Part shown: one piece after another, positions 31,958 through 41,784 of the stretch
How the letters are laid out: each line of letters opens with the position of its first letter
Numbering within the stretch: the first letter of the stretch is position 1
Origin: Hymenobacter setariae
Lineage (GTDB): Bacteria; Bacteroidota; Bacteroidia; Cytophagales; Hymenobacteraceae
Assembly (NCBI RefSeq): GCF_007713685.1
Contig: NZ_VMRJ01000002.1
Coordinates: 744,001-808,000, forward strand
Reading direction: 5' to 3'
DNA length: 64,000 nucleotides
Translations under genes and position numbers: made by a program
The notes under the pieces: model-generated
What the model was told of the DNA's origin: nothing
Database searches by the model: none
What the model saw: only the letters and a program-made list of their open reading frames with translations

Positions 31958-34099
31958 ATGGCAGTCAATAAAGACCTTCAGTACCTGCGCAACATTGGTA
32001 TCATGGCCCACATCGATGCGGGCAAGACTACCACTTCGGAGCGCATTCTCTACTACACGGGTAAAACCCATAAAATCGGGGAGGTACACGATGGTGCCGC
32101 CACGATGGACTGGATGGAGCAGGAGCAGGAGCGTGGTATTACTATCACCTCGGCTGCTACCACTACCTTCTGGAACTATCCCACCGACGCAAAGGGCAAC
32201 CAGACCGGCGAGACTAAGCAGTACAAGATTAACCTCATTGATACCCCCGGTCACGTTGACTTTACGGTAGAAGTAGAGCGTTCGTTGCGTGTACTTGATG
32301 GTGCCGTAGCCCTTTTCTGCGCCGTATCAGGCGTAGAGCCGCAGTCAGAAACTGTATGGCGTCAGGCTGACAAGTACAGCGTACCCCGCATATGCTTCGT
32401 CAACAAGATGGACCGTGCTGGTGCTGACTTCTTCAAAGCTGTTAATGAAATTAAGGACAAGCTGGGCGCTAACCCTGTGCCGCTGCAAATCCCGATTGGC
32501 GCTGAAGATACTTTTAAAGGTGTAGTTGACCTGCTGACTGGCAAAGCCATCGTATGGGACGACAAAACCGAAGGCAAATCGTACGATGAGATTCCCGTTC
32601 CCGAGGACCTCGTTGATACTGTAGCCGAGTGGCGCGAGAAGCTCATTGAGAGCGTAGCTGAGTACGACGATACCTTGATGGAGAAATTCTTCGAGGACCC
32701 AGAAAGCATTACCCGCGAAGAAATGATGGTCGTTATCCGCAAAGCGGTTATCGACATGAAGTTCTCGCCCGTACTGTGCGGCTCGGCCTTCAAAAATAAA
32801 GGTGTGCAAACGATGCTGGATGCTGTAATGGCGTACCTGCCTTCGCCACTTGACATGCCTGCCATCGAGGGTACCAACCCTGAGACTGGCGAGCCGGTAG
32901 AGCGTCACCCCGACAACTCGGAGCCTTTCACCGCCCTAGCGTTCAAAATTGCTACCGACCCCTATGTAGGTCGTCTGTGCTTCTTCCGTTGCTATAGCGG
33001 CCAGCTCGACGGTGGTTCGTATGTACTAAACAACCGCACCGGCAAGAAAGAGCGTATCTCGCGCCTCATGCAGATGCACTCCAACAAGCAAAACCCGATT
33101 GAAAAAATCCAGGCGGGTGATATTGCTGCTGGCGTTGGCTTCAAAGATATCAAAACAGGTGACACGCTGACCGACGAAAAGAACCCCGTTGTTCTAGAGT
33201 CGATGAGCTTCCCTGAGCCAGTAATCGGTTACGCCATCGAGCCTAAGACGCAAGCTGACGTGGACAAGATGGGTATGGCTATTGCCAAGCTCATCGAGGA
33301 AGACCCCACCTTGCGTGTTAACACCGATGAGGAAACCGGCCAGACCATTCTGCGTGGTATGGGTGAATTGCACCTTGAAATTATCATCGACCGTATGCGT
33401 CGGGAATTCAAAGTAGAAATCAATCAGGGTGCTCCCCAGGTTGCCTACAAAGAAATCCTTACTAAGAAGGTTGAGCACCGCGAAACCTACAAGAAGCAAA
33501 CCGGTGGCCGTGGTAAATTCGGCGACATCGTGTTTGAACTTGGTCCGAAAGAGGCTGAGCCGGAGAAACCCGGTTTGGAGTTTGATAACGCTATCGTTGG
33601 TGGTGTTATCCCTCGCGAATTCATTCAGCCCATCCAGAAGGGTTTTGAAGAAGCTATGAAGCGTGGACCGCTGGCTGGCTTCCCCATCGAAACGATGAAG
33701 GTGCGCCTGTTCCACGGTTCGTACCACGACGTTGACTCGGACGCCCTGTCATTCGAACTCGCTGCTCGTGACGGCTTCCGCGAAGCTGCTCGCAAGGCTG
33801 GTCCGAAACTGCTTGAGCCCATCATGGCTGTTGAAGTAGTTTGCCCCGACGAATACACGGGTCCAGTAACCGGTGATTTGAACCGTCGTCGTGGTCTTAT
33901 GAAAGGCATGGACACCAAAGGTGGTGCTCAGGTTATCAAAGCTGACGTTCCGCTGTCGGAACTGTTCGGCTACGTAACCGACCTGCGCACGCTGTCTTCG
34001 GGCCGTGCCTCGGCTTCGCTCACCTTCTCACACTACGAGCAGGTGCCCACCAACATGGCTGATGCCATCGTTGCTAAGACTAAAGGCACTCGCGCCTAA
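31958..34099 (+). CDS. fusA: Elongation factor G
   Basis: The 713-residue translocase GTPase has G1 AHIDAGKT (residues 17-24), the switch II motif [10 protein letters not shown]4 NKMDRAGAD, and domains II-V with [14 protein letters not shown] and [18 protein letters not shown]. No second-type EF-G features are seen. It is third in the str operon; rpsJ follows after 46 bp. Confidence 0.98.
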   Translation: MAVNKDLQYLRNIGIMAHIDAGKTTTSERILYYTGKTHKIGEVHDGAATMDWMEQEQERGITITSAATTTFWNYPTDAKGNQTGETKQYKINLIDTPGHVDFTVEVERSLRVLDGAVALFCAVSGVEPQSETVWRQADKYSVPRICFVNKMDRAGADFFKAVNEIKDKLGANPVPLQIPIGAEDTFKGVVDLLTGKAIVWDDKTEGKSYDEIPVPEDLVDTVAEWREKLIESVAEYDDTLMEKFFEDPESITREEMMVVIRKAVIDMKFSPVLCGSAFKNKGVQTMLDAVMAYLPSPLDMPAIEGTNPETGEPVERHPDNSEPFTALAFKIATDPYVGRLCFFRCYSGQLDGGSYVLNNRTGKKERISRLMQMHSNKQNPIEKIQAGDIAAGVGFKDIKTGDTLTDEKNPVVLESMSFPEPVIGYAIEPKTQADVDKMGMAIAKLIEEDPTLRVNTDEETGQTILRGMGELHLEIIIDRMRREFKVEINQGAPQVAYKEILTKKVEHRETYKKQTGGRGKFGDIVFELGPKEAEPEKPGLEFDNAIVGGVIPREFIQPIQKGFEEAMKRGPLAGFPIETMKVRLFHGSYHDVDSDALSFELAARDGFREAARKAGPKLLEPIMAVEVVCPDEYTGPVTGDLNRRRGLMKGMDTKGGAQVIKADVPLSELFGYVTDLRTLSSGRASASLTFSHYEQVPTNMADAIVAKTKGTRA

Positions 34100-34145
34100 T
34101 ATTAATTCAGCTTGTCAACCCTAGGGCAATCGGCCCTAACCAACC

Positions 34146-34451
34146 ATGAACCAAAAAATCAGAATCAAGCTGAAAAGCTACGACCACAACCTGGTCGACA
34201 AGTCTTCCGAAAAAATCGTGAAGGCAGTAAAAGCTACTGGTGCCATCGTAAGCGGCCCTATTCCGTTGCCCACGGAAAAAGAGAAGTACACGGTGCTGCG
34301 CTCGCCCCACGTGAACAAGAAGAGCCGGGAGCAATTCCAACTCTGCACCTATAAGCGTCTGGTTGACATTTTCTCGACCAGCAGCAAGACAGTAGATGCG
34401 TTGATGAAACTGGAACTGCCCAGCGGTGTAGACGTTGAAATCAAAGTCTGA
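34146..34451 (+). CDS. rpsJ: Ribosomal protein S10
   Basis: The 101-residue protein of the 30S head (also NusE in antitermination complexes) has [51 protein letters not shown] and the C-terminal [12 protein letters not shown]. Here it ends the str operon: a terminator and a new promoter separate it from rplC, although it is usually the first gene of the S10 operon. Confidence 0.97.
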   Translation: MNQKIRIKLKSYDHNLVDKSSEKIVKAVKATGAIVSGPIPLPTEKEKYTVLRSPHVNKKSREQFQLCTYKRLVDIFSTSSKTVDALMKLELPSGVDVEIKV

Positions 34452-34468
34452 GCTTAGCGCTTAATATG

Positions 34469-34505
34469 AAAGCCCCGTCGGTCTATAACCGGCGGGGCTT
34501 TTTGT
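34469..34505 (+). terminator. rpsJ terminator
   Basis: AAAGCCCCGTCGG (34469-34481) pairs with 34489-34501 (one G-U), loop TCTATAA, followed by T5. Confidence 0.9.
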
Positions 34506-34607
34506 ATTAGCAGCTTGCTAGACCCATCTAGGAGCGGGAACGAGAGCTAAATGCCTCACTGCTAAATTTATTTACCAACTACTCTGGTTTTTCTCAGAAA
34601 AAACCCC

Positions 34608-34615
34608 TACCTTTG
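34608..34615 (+). promoter_or_regulatory. -7 element of the rplC (S10) operon promoter
   Basis: TACCTTTG lies 63 bases before the rplC ATG. The -33 region is not clear. Confidence 0.65.
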
Positions 34616-34627
34616 CACTCCCTTAGC

Positions 34628-34655
34628 GAAAAGGCCACTCGGGCCTTTTCTTTTT
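34628..34655 (+). terminator. Attenuator-like hairpin in the rplC leader
   Basis: GAAAAGGCC (34628-34636) pairs with GGCCTTTTC (34642-34650) and is followed by T5. It lies between the promoter and the first gene, so it could stop transcription before the operon. Confidence 0.6.
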
Positions 34656-34678
34656 GTGTCATTTAATATCCACACAGA

Positions 34679-35299
34679 ATGCCTGGCATCATCGGTAAAA
34701 AAATCGGTATGACAAGCCTCTTCACTCCGGACGGGAAGAACATTCCTTGCACGCTTATCGAAGCGGGTCCGTGCGTAGTGACGCAGGTTAAGACTGTCGA
34801 GAACGACGGTTACAACGCTGTTCAAATCGCCTATGGCGAGAAGAAAGCGAAGAATACCACTAAGGCACTGGCTGGCCACTTCGCCAAAGCCGGCACCACC
34901 CCCAAGAAGCGTTTGGTAGAGTTCCGTACGGAAGACATCGCCACCTTTACTCTCGGCAGCACGGTTGAAACCTCGCTGTTCGAAGAAGGTGAGTTTGTTG
35001 ACGTAGTTGGCACCTCAAAAGGTAAAGGCTTTCAGGGTGTTGTAAAGCGCTACAACTTCCAAGGTGTGGGTGGTCAAACCCACGGTCAGCACAACCGTCT
35101 GCGTCACCCCGGTTCTATCGGTGCTTGCTCGTGGCCTTCGCGCGTATTCAAAGGAATGCGCATGGGTGGCCGCATGGGCACCGACCGCGTCAAGATTCAG
35201 AACCTGAAGGTGATGCGTATTGTAGCTGACAAGAACCTGATTCTGGTAAGTGGCTCAGTGCCCGGTGCCAAGAATGGCTACGTGGTTCTAGAGAAATAA
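34679..35299 (+). CDS. rplC: Ribosomal protein L3
   Basis: The 206-residue protein binds near the peptidyl-transferase centre. It starts [14 protein letters not shown], has the signature [53 protein letters not shown] in parts, and ends [13 protein letters not shown]. First gene after the leader attenuator; rplD follows 19 bp later. Confidence 0.97.
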   Translation: MPGIIGKKIGMTSLFTPDGKNIPCTLIEAGPCVVTQVKTVENDGYNAVQIAYGEKKAKNTTKALAGHFAKAGTTPKKRLVEFRTEDIATFTLGSTVETSLFEEGEFVDVVGTSKGKGFQGVVKRYNFQGVGGQTHGQHNRLRHPGSIGACSWPSRVFKGMRMGGRMGTDRVKIQNLKVMRIVADKNLILVSGSVPGAKNGYVVLEK

Positions 35300-35318
35300 C
35301 CTGCTAAGCTTACTAGAG

Positions 35319-35966
35319 ATGGAACTGTCCGTATTCAATAGCAAAGGCGAAGACACCGGCCGCAAGGTTACGCTGTCCGACGCCGTGTTCGGCCATGAGC
35401 CGAACGAGCACGTCATGTACCTCGACGTGAAGCAGTACCTGGCCAACCAGCGCCAGGGTACGCACAAATCGAAGCAGCGTGCCGAAGTGGCTCGCACCAC
35501 TAAGAAATTGAAGAAGCAGAAAGGCACCGGTGGTGCCCGTGCTGGCTCAATGAAATCAGGTGTATTCGTAGGTGGTGGCCGTATGTTCGGCCCACAGCCC
35601 CGCGATTATAGCTTCAAACTGAATAAGAAAACCAAGCGTGTTGCTCGTCTGTCGGCTCTATCGGTGCTGGCTCGTGAAGGCAAAGTAGCCTTGGTTGAAA
35701 ATCTCACGCTGAGTGCTCCTAAGACCAAAGAGTTTGTTGCTATCCTCGACGGTTTGAAGCTCAACAATGGCCGTAAGACCTTGTATGTAGCTGCTGAGGC
35801 TGACAAGAACTTGTTGCTGAGCGCTCGTAACGTGCAGAAGGTGAAAATCGCTACCCCTGTAGCCCTTAACACCCACGATTTGCTGAACACTGACACCCTG
35901 CTGCTAAGCGAGGATGGTCTGCGTTCGCTGGAGCAATTGTACACCGCTAATAACTCCGCCGAATAA
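35319..35966 (+). CDS. rplD: Ribosomal protein L4
   Basis: The 215-residue protein lines the peptide exit tunnel. The long basic loop KQRAEVARTTKKLKKQKGTGGARAGS is present, with the globular domain before and after. In enterobacteria L4 controls its operon by binding the leader; the attenuator-like stem ahead of rplC makes that idea testable here. Its stop overlaps the rplW start by one base. Confidence 0.96.
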   Translation: MELSVFNSKGEDTGRKVTLSDAVFGHEPNEHVMYLDVKQYLANQRQGTHKSKQRAEVARTTKKLKKQKGTGGARAGSMKSGVFVGGGRMFGPQPRDYSFKLNKKTKRVARLSALSVLAREGKVALVENLTLSAPKTKEFVAILDGLKLNNGRKTLYVAAEADKNLLLSARNVQKVKIATPVALNTHDLLNTDTLLLSEDGLRSLEQLYTANNSAE

Positions 35967-36253
35967 TGAGCACGCTGAAACGCCCCATTATCACCGAGAA
36001 GGCTACTAGCCTCACTGAAAAAGGCCGTTACGTGTTCGAAGTAGAACGCACGGCTAATAAGGTGCAGATTAAGAAGGACATCGAGCAACTTTACGGTGTG
36101 ACCGTGCTAGGCATTAACACGATGCGCACGATTGGCAAAGTAAAGTCGAAGTTCACCAAAGGTGGCCAAGTTTCGGGTCGTCGCTCGCACGGTAAAAAAG
36201 CCGTTGTGACCCTGAAAGATGGTGACATCATTGATTTCTACGGCAATCTCTAA
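35966..36253 (+). CDS. rplW: Ribosomal protein L23
   Basis: The 95-residue protein at the exit-tunnel rim docks SRP and trigger factor. It has LKRPIITEKATSLTEKGRYVFEVERTANKVQIKKDIEQLYGV and ends in a tip loop of normal length. Start and preceding stop share TAATG, so translation is coupled to rplD. Confidence 0.96.
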   Translation: MSTLKRPIITEKATSLTEKGRYVFEVERTANKVQIKKDIEQLYGVTVLGINTMRTIGKVKSKFTKGGQVSGRRSHGKKAVVTLKDGDIIDFYGNL

Positions 36254-36286
36254 TTGCCTTCGCCGCAAAAGCCCAACTAGCTAGTA

Positions 36287-37114
36287 ATGGCACTTAAAAA
36301 ACTCAGACCAACCACGCCAGGCCAACGCTTCCGCGTGGCCCCGGCCTTCGACGAGCTTACCTCGTCGACGCCGGAGAAGTCGTTGCTGACCTCGCTCAAA
36401 AAGAGCGGCGGTCGTAACTCTTCGGGTAAAATGTCGAACCGCTACATCGGCGGTGGACACAAGACCCAGTATCGTATCGTTGACTTCAAGCGTGACAAGA
36501 ACGGTGTTCCTGCTACGGTGAAAACCATCGAGTACGACCCTAACCGTACCGCTCGTATTGCTTTGCTGCACTACGCCGATGGCGAGAAGCGCTACATCAT
36601 CGCCCCCGCTGGCCTGAATGTAGATACTATTATCGTATCGGGCCCCGGTGTAGCTCCTGAAGTTGGCAATGCTTTGCCGCTCCGCGAAATGCCCCTAGGT
36701 ACTATCGTTCACAACATCGAGTTGCAGCCCGGTCAGGGTGCCGCTATCGCTCGCTCGGCTGGCACTTATGCTCAGCTTGTAGCCCGTGAGGAGCGTTATG
36801 CTACTCTCAAGCTGCCTTCCGGCGAGATGCGCATGGTACTTGTTACCTGCACCGCCACGGTTGGTACAGTATCTAACGGTGACCACATGAATGTTGTGAT
36901 GGGCAAAGCCGGTCGCAACCGTTGGGCTGGTCGTCGTCCCCGCGTTCGTGGTGTAGCTATGAACCCTGTTGACCACCCAATGGGTGGTGGTGAAGGTAAA
37001 TCGTCGGGTGGTCACCCACGTAGCCGTAACGGCATCTTCGCTAAGGGCCAGAAGACCCGCAACAAGAATAAGTACTCAGAAAACCTGATTGTCAGCCGCA
37101 AAGGCAAGAAGTAA
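36287..37114 (+). CDS. rplB: Ribosomal protein L2
   Basis: The 275-residue protein supports the peptidyl-transferase centre and subunit joining. Typical blocks are [43 protein letters not shown], and the catalytic-centre loop [21 protein letters not shown], which contains the conserved histidine. rpsS starts 3 bp after its stop. Confidence 0.98.
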   Translation: MALKKLRPTTPGQRFRVAPAFDELTSSTPEKSLLTSLKKSGGRNSSGKMSNRYIGGGHKTQYRIVDFKRDKNGVPATVKTIEYDPNRTARIALLHYADGEKRYIIAPAGLNVDTIIVSGPGVAPEVGNALPLREMPLGTIVHNIELQPGQGAAIARSAGTYAQLVAREERYATLKLPSGEMRMVLVTCTATVGTVSNGDHMNVVMGKAGRNRWAGRRPRVRGVAMNPVDHPMGGGEGKSSGGHPRSRNGIFAKGQKTRNKNKYSENLIVSRKGKK

Positions 37115-37117
37115 TAT

Positions 37118-37396
37118 ATGGCACGTTCACTCAAAAAAGGGCCGTACATTGACTTCCGGCTCGAGAAAAAGGTAGAAGCGCTAGAAAGCGCTGGCAAGAA
37201 GTCAGTGGTAAAGACTTGGTCGCGCCGCTCGATGATTTCGCCCGACTTCGTAGGCCACACCTTCGCAGTCCACAACGGGAATAAGTTCATCCCGGTCTAT
37301 GTAACTGAAAACATGGTCGGCCACAAGCTCGGCGAGTTTGCGCCCACGCGCAACTTCCGCGGCCACGTCGCCAAAAAAGATAAAGGCAAGCGTTAA
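37118..37396 (+). CDS. rpsS: Ribosomal protein S19
   Basis: The 92-residue protein of the 30S head starts [18 protein letters not shown] and has [51 protein letters not shown] in pieces matching the family along its full length. rplV follows immediately, with its ATG one base after this stop. Confidence 0.97.
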   Translation: MARSLKKGPYIDFRLEKKVEALESAGKKSVVKTWSRRSMISPDFVGHTFAVHNGNKFIPVYVTENMVGHKLGEFAPTRNFRGHVAKKDKGKR

Positions 37397-37397
37397 G

Positions 37398-37835
37398 ATG
37401 GAAGCAGTAGCCAAACTCCGTAACGTGCCTACCTCGCCGCGCAAAATGCGCCTGGTAGCCAATCTGGTACGCGGCAAGCGCGTAACCCAGGCCCTCGGCC
37501 TGCTCCGCTTTGAGGCTAACTCGGGTGCTGAGCGCGTTGAGAAACTGCTCTTGTCGGCTCTGGCCAACTGGCAGCAGAAGAACGCTGATGAGCGCATTGA
37601 AGACGCTAACCTTTACGTAACCGAAATCTCGGTAGATGAAGGACGTCAGTTAAAGCGCTTGCGCCCCGCCCCCCAGGGCCGTGGTCACCGCATCCGTAAG
37701 CGTTCGAACCATATTACGCTGACGGTTGGTCCGCAGCGTGAGTCGCAGATGTCGAAGAAAGAGCTGAATGCGCTGAACCGCGCTATCTCTACTATTGACG
37801 CGGCAACTTCAACCGAAACCCCCGCTAACGCCTAA
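37398..37835 (+). CDS. rplV: Ribosomal protein L22
   Basis: The 145-residue protein lines the exit tunnel. ATG 37398 ([27 protein letters not shown]) is chosen over an upstream start at 37338 that would overlap rpsS by 59 bases. The tunnel hairpin [22 protein letters not shown] is intact. A short Ala/Thr/Glu-rich tail follows the core. Confidence 0.96.
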   Translation: MEAVAKLRNVPTSPRKMRLVANLVRGKRVTQALGLLRFEANSGAERVEKLLLSALANWQQKNADERIEDANLYVTEISVDEGRQLKRLRPAPQGRGHRIRKRSNHITLTVGPQRESQMSKKELNALNRAISTIDAATSTETPANA

Positions 37836-37841
37836 TCTACC

Positions 37842-38726
37842 ATGGGACAAAAAGTAAATCCGGTTGGCTTTCGACTCGGCGTTATCAAAGGCTGGGACTC
37901 CAACTGGTACGGCGGCAAAGACTTCGCCGATAAACTAGTTGAGGACGAGAAAATCCGCAAGTATATCAATGCCCGTATCCAAAAGGGTGGTATCTCGCGC
38001 ATTGTTATCGAGCGTACTCTGAAGCGCATTACCATCACTATCAATACGGCTCGTCCGGGTGTGGTAATTGGTAAGGGCGGTCAAGAGGTTGATAAGATTA
38101 AGGACGAACTCAAGGAAATTACCAAGAAGGACGTTCAAATCAACATCTTCGAGATTAAGCGTCCTGAACTGGATGCCCGCCTAGTAGGTGAGAGCATCGC
38201 TCAGCAACTGGCTGCTCGTATCTCTTTCCGTCGTGCGATGAAAATGTCGATTCAGGCCGCGCTTCGCGCTGGTGCTGAAGGCATCAAGATTCAGTGCGGT
38301 GGCCGCCTAGGTGGTGCTGAAATCGCTCGCTCGGAGCAATATAAAGAAGGTCGTACTCCGCTGCACACGTTGCGCGCTGACATCGACTATGCCCTGTCGG
38401 AAGCCCAAACGGTGTACGGCAAAATCGGCATCAAAGTGTGGGTAATGCGTGGTGAAGTGTTCGGCAAGCCTGACTTGTCGCCTAACCAAGCTCCTGCTGG
38501 TGGCCAAGGCGGCGACGAGCGCGGCGGTCGTAACGACCGTGGCCCACGCAACGACCGTGGTGGTGACCGTGGCCCGCGTCGCGATGGCGACCGTGGTGGT
38601 GACCGTGGCCCGCGTCGTGATGGCCAAGGTGGCGGTGCTAACCGTGGTGGTCAAGGCGGTGGCAACCGCGGTGGCCAAGGTGGCGGCGCTAACCGTGGCG
38701 GCCAAGGTGGCGGCCCCCGTCGCTAA
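37842..38726 (+). CDS. rpsC: Ribosomal protein S3 with an RG-rich C-terminal tail
   Basis: The 294-residue protein has the normal S3 core (residues 1-216; KH motif [13 protein letters not shown] at 74-86; [31 protein letters not shown]) plus a 78-residue low-complexity tail from about 217 of Gly, Arg, Asp, Asn and Gln, with repeats of [12 protein letters not shown] and [10 protein letters not shown]3 helps form the mRNA entry tunnel and the ribosomal helicase. The tail is positively charged and likely disordered. The coding DNA contains a near-perfect 36-bp tandem duplication (38553-38588 and 38589-38624). Confidence 0.96.
   Translation: MGQKVNPVGFRLGVIKGWDSNWYGGKDFADKLVEDEKIRKYINARIQKGGISRIVIERTLKRITITINTARPGVVIGKGGQEVDKIKDELKEITKKDVQINIFEIKRPELDARLVGESIAQQLAARISFRRAMKMSIQAALRAGAEGIKIQCGGRLGGAEIARSEQYKEGRTPLHTLRADIDYALSEAQTVYGKIGIKVWVMRGEVFGKPDLSPNQAPAGGQGGDERGGRNDRGPRNDRGGDRGPRRDGDRGGDRGPRRDGQGGGANRGGQGGGNRGGQGGGANRGGQGGGPRR
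38553..38720 (+). repeat. Tandem coding repeats in the rpsC tail
   Basis: Two 36-bp copies (38553-38588, 38589-38624, one mismatch) are followed by three related 24-27 bp units encoding [13 protein letters not shown] repeats. Such repeats expand and shrink by slippage. Confidence 0.85.
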
Positions 38727-38742
38727 ACTTTAGTTGACAGTC

Positions 38743-38782
38743 TAGACCGTATCCTGAATTATTCTTTTCAGGGTACGGTTTA
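38743..38782 (+). other. Hairpin between rpsC and rplP
   Basis: TAGACCGTATCCTGA (38743-38757) pairs with 38768-38782 with two G-U pairs and a 10-base loop. No immediate T tract follows. Confidence 0.6.
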
Positions 38783-38820
38783 ACGCTAATAATTTTTCAA
38801 GTTTTCTTTTTTTACTCAAG

Positions 38821-39249
38821 ATGTTACAACCGAAAAGGACCAAGTATCGCAAGATGCAAAAGGGTCGCGTAACAGGCCTAGCCTATCGCGGCAGCTCCAT
38901 AGACTTCGGTTCGTTCGCGCTTAAGTCACTGGAAATCTCTTGGATTACGGCTCGCCAGATTGAGGCTGCTCGTATTGCCATGACCCGTGCCATGAAACGC
39001 GAAGGGCAAGTATGGATTCGCATTTTCCCCGACAAGCCAATTACCAAGAAGCCTGCTGAAGTGCGGATGGGTAAGGGTAAAGGTTCTCCCGAATATTGGG
39101 TGGCCTGCGTGAAGCCCGGCCAAATCATGTTTGAATCGGATGGCGTGAGCCTCGAAGTTGCTAAAGAGTCGCTGCGTTTGGCTGCTCAGAAGCTGCCGGT
39201 TCGTACCTCATTTGTAGTTCGTCGCGACTACGTAGAAGCCGCTGCTTAA
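38821..39249 (+). CDS. rplP: Ribosomal protein L16
   Basis: The 142-residue protein near the A-site tRNA elbow starts [16 protein letters not shown] and shows [59 protein letters not shown] in blocks typical of the family. The arginine hydroxylated in some bacteria falls in the [10 protein letters not shown] region. A hairpin in the 94-bp gap precedes it; rpmC follows 4 bp later. Confidence 0.97.
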   Translation: MLQPKRTKYRKMQKGRVTGLAYRGSSIDFGSFALKSLEISWITARQIEAARIAMTRAMKREGQVWIRIFPDKPITKKPAEVRMGKGKGSPEYWVACVKPGQIMFESDGVSLEVAKESLRLAAQKLPVRTSFVVRRDYVEAAA

Positions 39250-39253
39250 TTCG

Positions 39254-39463
39254 ATGAAAAACGAAGAAATCCGCGCCCTGTCCATCGAGGACCTGCGCAA
39301 TCAGATTAAAACCGAGCAAACCAATGGCCAGCAGCTGCGCTTTGCGCACGCTATCAGCCCGCTCGAAAATCCTGGCCGTCTGAAGGTCAACCGCAAAACC
39401 GTTGCTCGCCTGCAAACGGAGCTTTCGCGTCGGAACAATGAGCAGGCTTCTACTAAAGCCTAA
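39254..39463 (+). CDS. rpmC: Ribosomal protein L29
   Basis: The 69-residue two-helix protein at the exit-tunnel surface has [15 protein letters not shown] and the conserved [30 protein letters not shown]. Two bases separate it from rpsQ. Confidence 0.94.
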   Translation: MKNEEIRALSIEDLRNQIKTEQTNGQQLRFAHAISPLENPGRLKVNRKTVARLQTELSRRNNEQASTKA

Positions 39464-39465
39464 TC

Positions 39466-39765
39466 ATGGAACCGACTCAAGAAAACCTGCTGCCTGCGCA
39501 CGAAGCTGGTTCTGACCGCAACATGCGGAAAGAAATCATTGGCAAGGTGACTAGCAATAAGATGGACAAATCCATCACGGTTGCAGTAGTTGCTAAGCAC
39601 CAGCACCCGATTTACGGCAAGTTCGTGAGCAAAACCACCAAGTTCCACGCCCACGACGAGAAAAACGAGTGTGGTGAAGGTGACCTGGTGCGCATCATGA
39701 GCACCCGCCCCCTGAGCAAGACTAAGCGCTGGCGCTTGGTTGAAATTGTTGAACGTGCTAAGTAA
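39466..39765 (+). CDS. rpsQ: Ribosomal protein S17
   Basis: The 99-residue 30S protein has an N-terminal extension of about 19 residues ([18 protein letters not shown]) before the usual start region [21 protein letters not shown]. The OB-fold core and KYGKF-type strand ([19 protein letters not shown]) are intact. An internal ATG at 39523 (MRKEI) would give the canonical size. Confidence 0.93.
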   Translation: MEPTQENLLPAHEAGSDRNMRKEIIGKVTSNKMDKSITVAVVAKHQHPIYGKFVSKTTKFHAHDEKNECGEGDLVRIMSTRPLSKTKRWRLVEIVERAK

Positions 39766-39774
39766 TCCTGAACG

Positions 39775-40143
39775 ATGATACAGCAAGAATCCCGCCTCAC
39801 GGTAGCCGACAACAGCGGCGCCAAGGAAGTGCTCTGCATCCGCGTACTGGGTGGCACGGGCAAGAAATATGCTACAGTTGGCGATAAAATCGTGGTAGCT
39901 ATCAAATCGGCTATCCCCTCGGGTAACGCCAAGAAGGGTACGGTTAGCAAAGCCGTTATCGTACGTGTAAAGAAAGAAATCCGTCGTAAAGACGGTTCTT
40001 ATATCCGCTTCGATGACAACGCTGCTGTACTGCTCAACAACAACGACGAGCCCCGCGGCACGCGCATTTTCGGGCCAGTGGCTCGTGAGCTGCGCGAGAA
40101 GCAGTTTATGAAAATCGTATCGCTAGCCCCCGAAGTAATCTAA
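39775..40143 (+). CDS. rplN: Ribosomal protein L14
   Basis: The 122-residue protein at the subunit interface matches its family end to end: [63 protein letters not shown] and [14 protein letters not shown]. Confidence 0.97.
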   Translation: MIQQESRLTVADNSGAKEVLCIRVLGGTGKKYATVGDKIVVAIKSAIPSGNAKKGTVSKAVIVRVKKEIRRKDGSYIRFDDNAAVLLNNNDEPRGTRIFGPVARELREKQFMKIVSLAPEVI

Positions 40144-40146
40144 GCT

Positions 40147-40410
40147 ATGGCGACGAAACAGAAAGCAGCCCCCGTTCAGCTGCACGTGAAAACGGGCGAC
40201 AACGTACTCGTAATTGCCGGCGACGAGAAGGGCAAGCGTGGCGTTATTAAGTCGGTGAACCGCTCTACCCAGCGCGTCATCGTGGAAGGCCTTAACCTGG
40301 TGACTAAGCACAACAAGCCTAGCGCGAAAAACCCCCAGGGCGGCATCACTAAAATCGAAGCCCCGATTCACGTTTCCAATGTGAAGAAGGTTGATTCGGC
40401 CAACGCTTAA
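40147..40410 (+). CDS. rplX: Ribosomal protein L24 (short form)
   Basis: The 87-residue protein has the KOW core (HVKTGDNVLVIAGDEKGKRGVIKSVNRSTQRVIVEGLNLV) and NPQGGITKIEAPIHVSNV, but ends soon after, about 15-20 residues short of many homologues such as the 104-residue E. coli protein. The following rplE starts normally 12 bp later, so this looks like a natural short form, not a frameshift. Confidence 0.93.
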   Translation: MATKQKAAPVQLHVKTGDNVLVIAGDEKGKRGVIKSVNRSTQRVIVEGLNLVTKHNKPSAKNPQGGITKIEAPIHVSNVKKVDSANA

Positions 40411-40422
40411 TCCGCTACGACA

Positions 40423-40980
40423 ATGGCCCGACTGAAAGATAAATACGAGAAAGAAGTAGTACCAGCGCTTCAGGAGAAATTCCAGTATAAGAGCGTAATG
40501 CAGGTACCACGCATCACCAAAATCTGCATCAACCGTGGCATCGGTGCCGCTGTTGCTGACAAGAAACTGGTGGACAACGGGGTTGAAGAGCTAACGACCA
40601 TCACTGGTCAGAAAGCCGTTCCCACCATCGCTAAGCGTTCGGTGTCGAACTTCAAGCTCCGTGAGGGTATGCCGATTGGCGCACGCGTAACGCTGCGTGG
40701 TGAGCGCATGTACGAGTTCATGGACCGTCTGCTGACGGTAGCCCTGCCCCGCGTACGTGACTTCAAAGGCATCAACGATAAAGGCTTCGACGGCCGGGGT
40801 AATTACACCCTAGGTGTGAAAGAGCAGATTATCTTCCCTGAGATTTCGATTGACAAAATCAAAGGCATCTCCGGTATGGATATCACTTTCGTGACTACCG
40901 CCGAAAACGACGAGCAGAGCTACGAGCTGCTCCGCGCCTTCGGGATGCCCTTCGCTAACGCTAAAAAGGACGCTCAATAA
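40423..40980 (+). CDS. rplE: Ribosomal protein L5
   Basis: The 185-residue protein binds 5S rRNA and contacts P-site tRNA. It has [59 protein letters not shown] and the C-terminal [27 protein letters not shown]. The stop overlaps the rpsN ATG by one base. Confidence 0.97.
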   Translation: MARLKDKYEKEVVPALQEKFQYKSVMQVPRITKICINRGIGAAVADKKLVDNGVEELTTITGQKAVPTIAKRSVSNFKLREGMPIGARVTLRGERMYEFMDRLLTVALPRVRDFKGINDKGFDGRGNYTLGVKEQIIFPEISIDKIKGISGMDITFVTTAENDEQSYELLRAFGMPFANAKKDAQ

Positions 40981-41249
40981 TGGCTAAAGAATCCATCAAA
41001 GCCCGGGCTCGCAAGCGCGTTGCCCTGGTAGCCCGCTACGCTGAGAAGCGCAAGGCACTGAAAGCTGCCGGTGACTACGCTGGCCTTGACAAGCTGCCCC
41101 GCAACGCGTCGCCCGTGCGCCTGCACAACCGCGACATGATTGACGGCCGCCCCCGTGGCTATATGCGCAAGTTTGGCATCAGCCGCGTTCGTTTCCGCGA
41201 AATGGCACTGGCTGGTAAGATTCCCGGTGTGACGAAGTCGAGCTGGTAG
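40980..41249 (+). CDS. rpsN: Ribosomal protein S14, zinc-free form
   Basis: The 89-residue protein has the family end [45 protein letters not shown]. The zinc-binding cysteines of the short S14 type are absent, so this is the zinc-independent long type. Its stop is followed 20 bases later by a strong terminator, and the usual neighbour rpsH lies 8.9 kb away. Confidence 0.97.
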   Translation: MAKESIKARARKRVALVARYAEKRKALKAAGDYAGLDKLPRNASPVRLHNRDMIDGRPRGYMRKFGISRVRFREMALAGKIPGVTKSSW

Positions 41250-41269
41250 CCTACCAACTGCTATAATTT

Positions 41270-41305
41270 AAAAGCCCAATGTAATCAAATTACATTGGGC
41301 TTTTT
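41270..41305 (+). terminator. rpsN terminator
   Basis: A perfect 16-bp stem (41270-41285 and 41289-41304) with core GCCCAATGTAAT, loop CAA and T5. It closes the rplC-rpsN transcription unit. Confidence 0.92.
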
Positions 41306-41371
41306 CGTGTGCAAATAGGCCTACTTAATCATCTAGGTTTTGTCTTGTCATTTGAATAAACTCAACTTAGT

Positions 41372-41744
41372 GTGGAATGTAGGATTAAAACTCTATTGCT
41401 GCTATTGATTATTTATTGTGTGTCTTGTAATCACAAAAAGCCAGCTAACCTTCAATGAAGGCTTGTCGGAGAATGGCAGATTAGGGTTTGAGTCAAAAGG
41501 CTCGAACCCTAATCTGATAATTTATCCGCTTAGTGATGGTGGCCTGTTTGCTTATGACGATTTATAAGGTCGCTGGCGCAGTTATTCTGCTTGTCTGTCT
41601 AAAGACCGTGATAAACTACTAGGAAGGCAGGGGTGTACAACGCAATACTCATTTCGCCTAGTGTATCTATCAGAGCAGGATAGATTGATAGTAAACGACA
41701 CGCTAGTGCTAGAGCATAGTCGGCTTATTCCACGACAGACATAG
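41372..41744 (+). pseudogene. Possible decayed lipoprotein gene
   Basis: Between the rpsN terminator and the adaptor gene, a GTG at 41372 opens a frame reading CRIKTLLLLLIIYCVSCNHKKPA, like a lipoprotein signal with Cys near the lipobox, ending at TGA 41456. A second frame takes over (TFNEGLSENGRLGFESKG to FAYDDL), is broken by TAA at 41565 and continues in the same frame (SYSACLSKDRDKLLGRQG, then RLVYLSEQDRLIVNDTL) to TAG 41742. One frameshift plus one stop would explain it. Composition is protein-like but no family is recognised, and chance is possible. Confidence 0.35.
41477..41516. other. Strong hairpin in the rpsN-adaptor gap
   Basis: CAGATTAGGGTTTGAG (41477-41492) pairs with 41501-41516 over 16 positions (one G-U), loop TCAAAAGG. 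It lies inside the possible pseudogene; it has no T tract on either side. Confidence 0.6.
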
Positions 41745-41784
41745 TAATAAATACACTGGTAATTGGTGTGAAAAGCTCAAGCCT

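Noticed and set aside
32345..32908. 187-residue minus-strand frame inside fusA
   Set aside because: Shadow of EF-G domain coding sequence; no independent evidence.
38307..38705. Ala/Thr-rich reverse frame across the rpsC tail
   Set aside because: Low-complexity reading of the RG-coding repeat on the other strand.
41554..41622. Short frame MTIYKVAGAVILLVCLKTVINY
   Set aside because: It looks like a signal peptide but stops at once and conflicts in frame with the more extended decayed reading.
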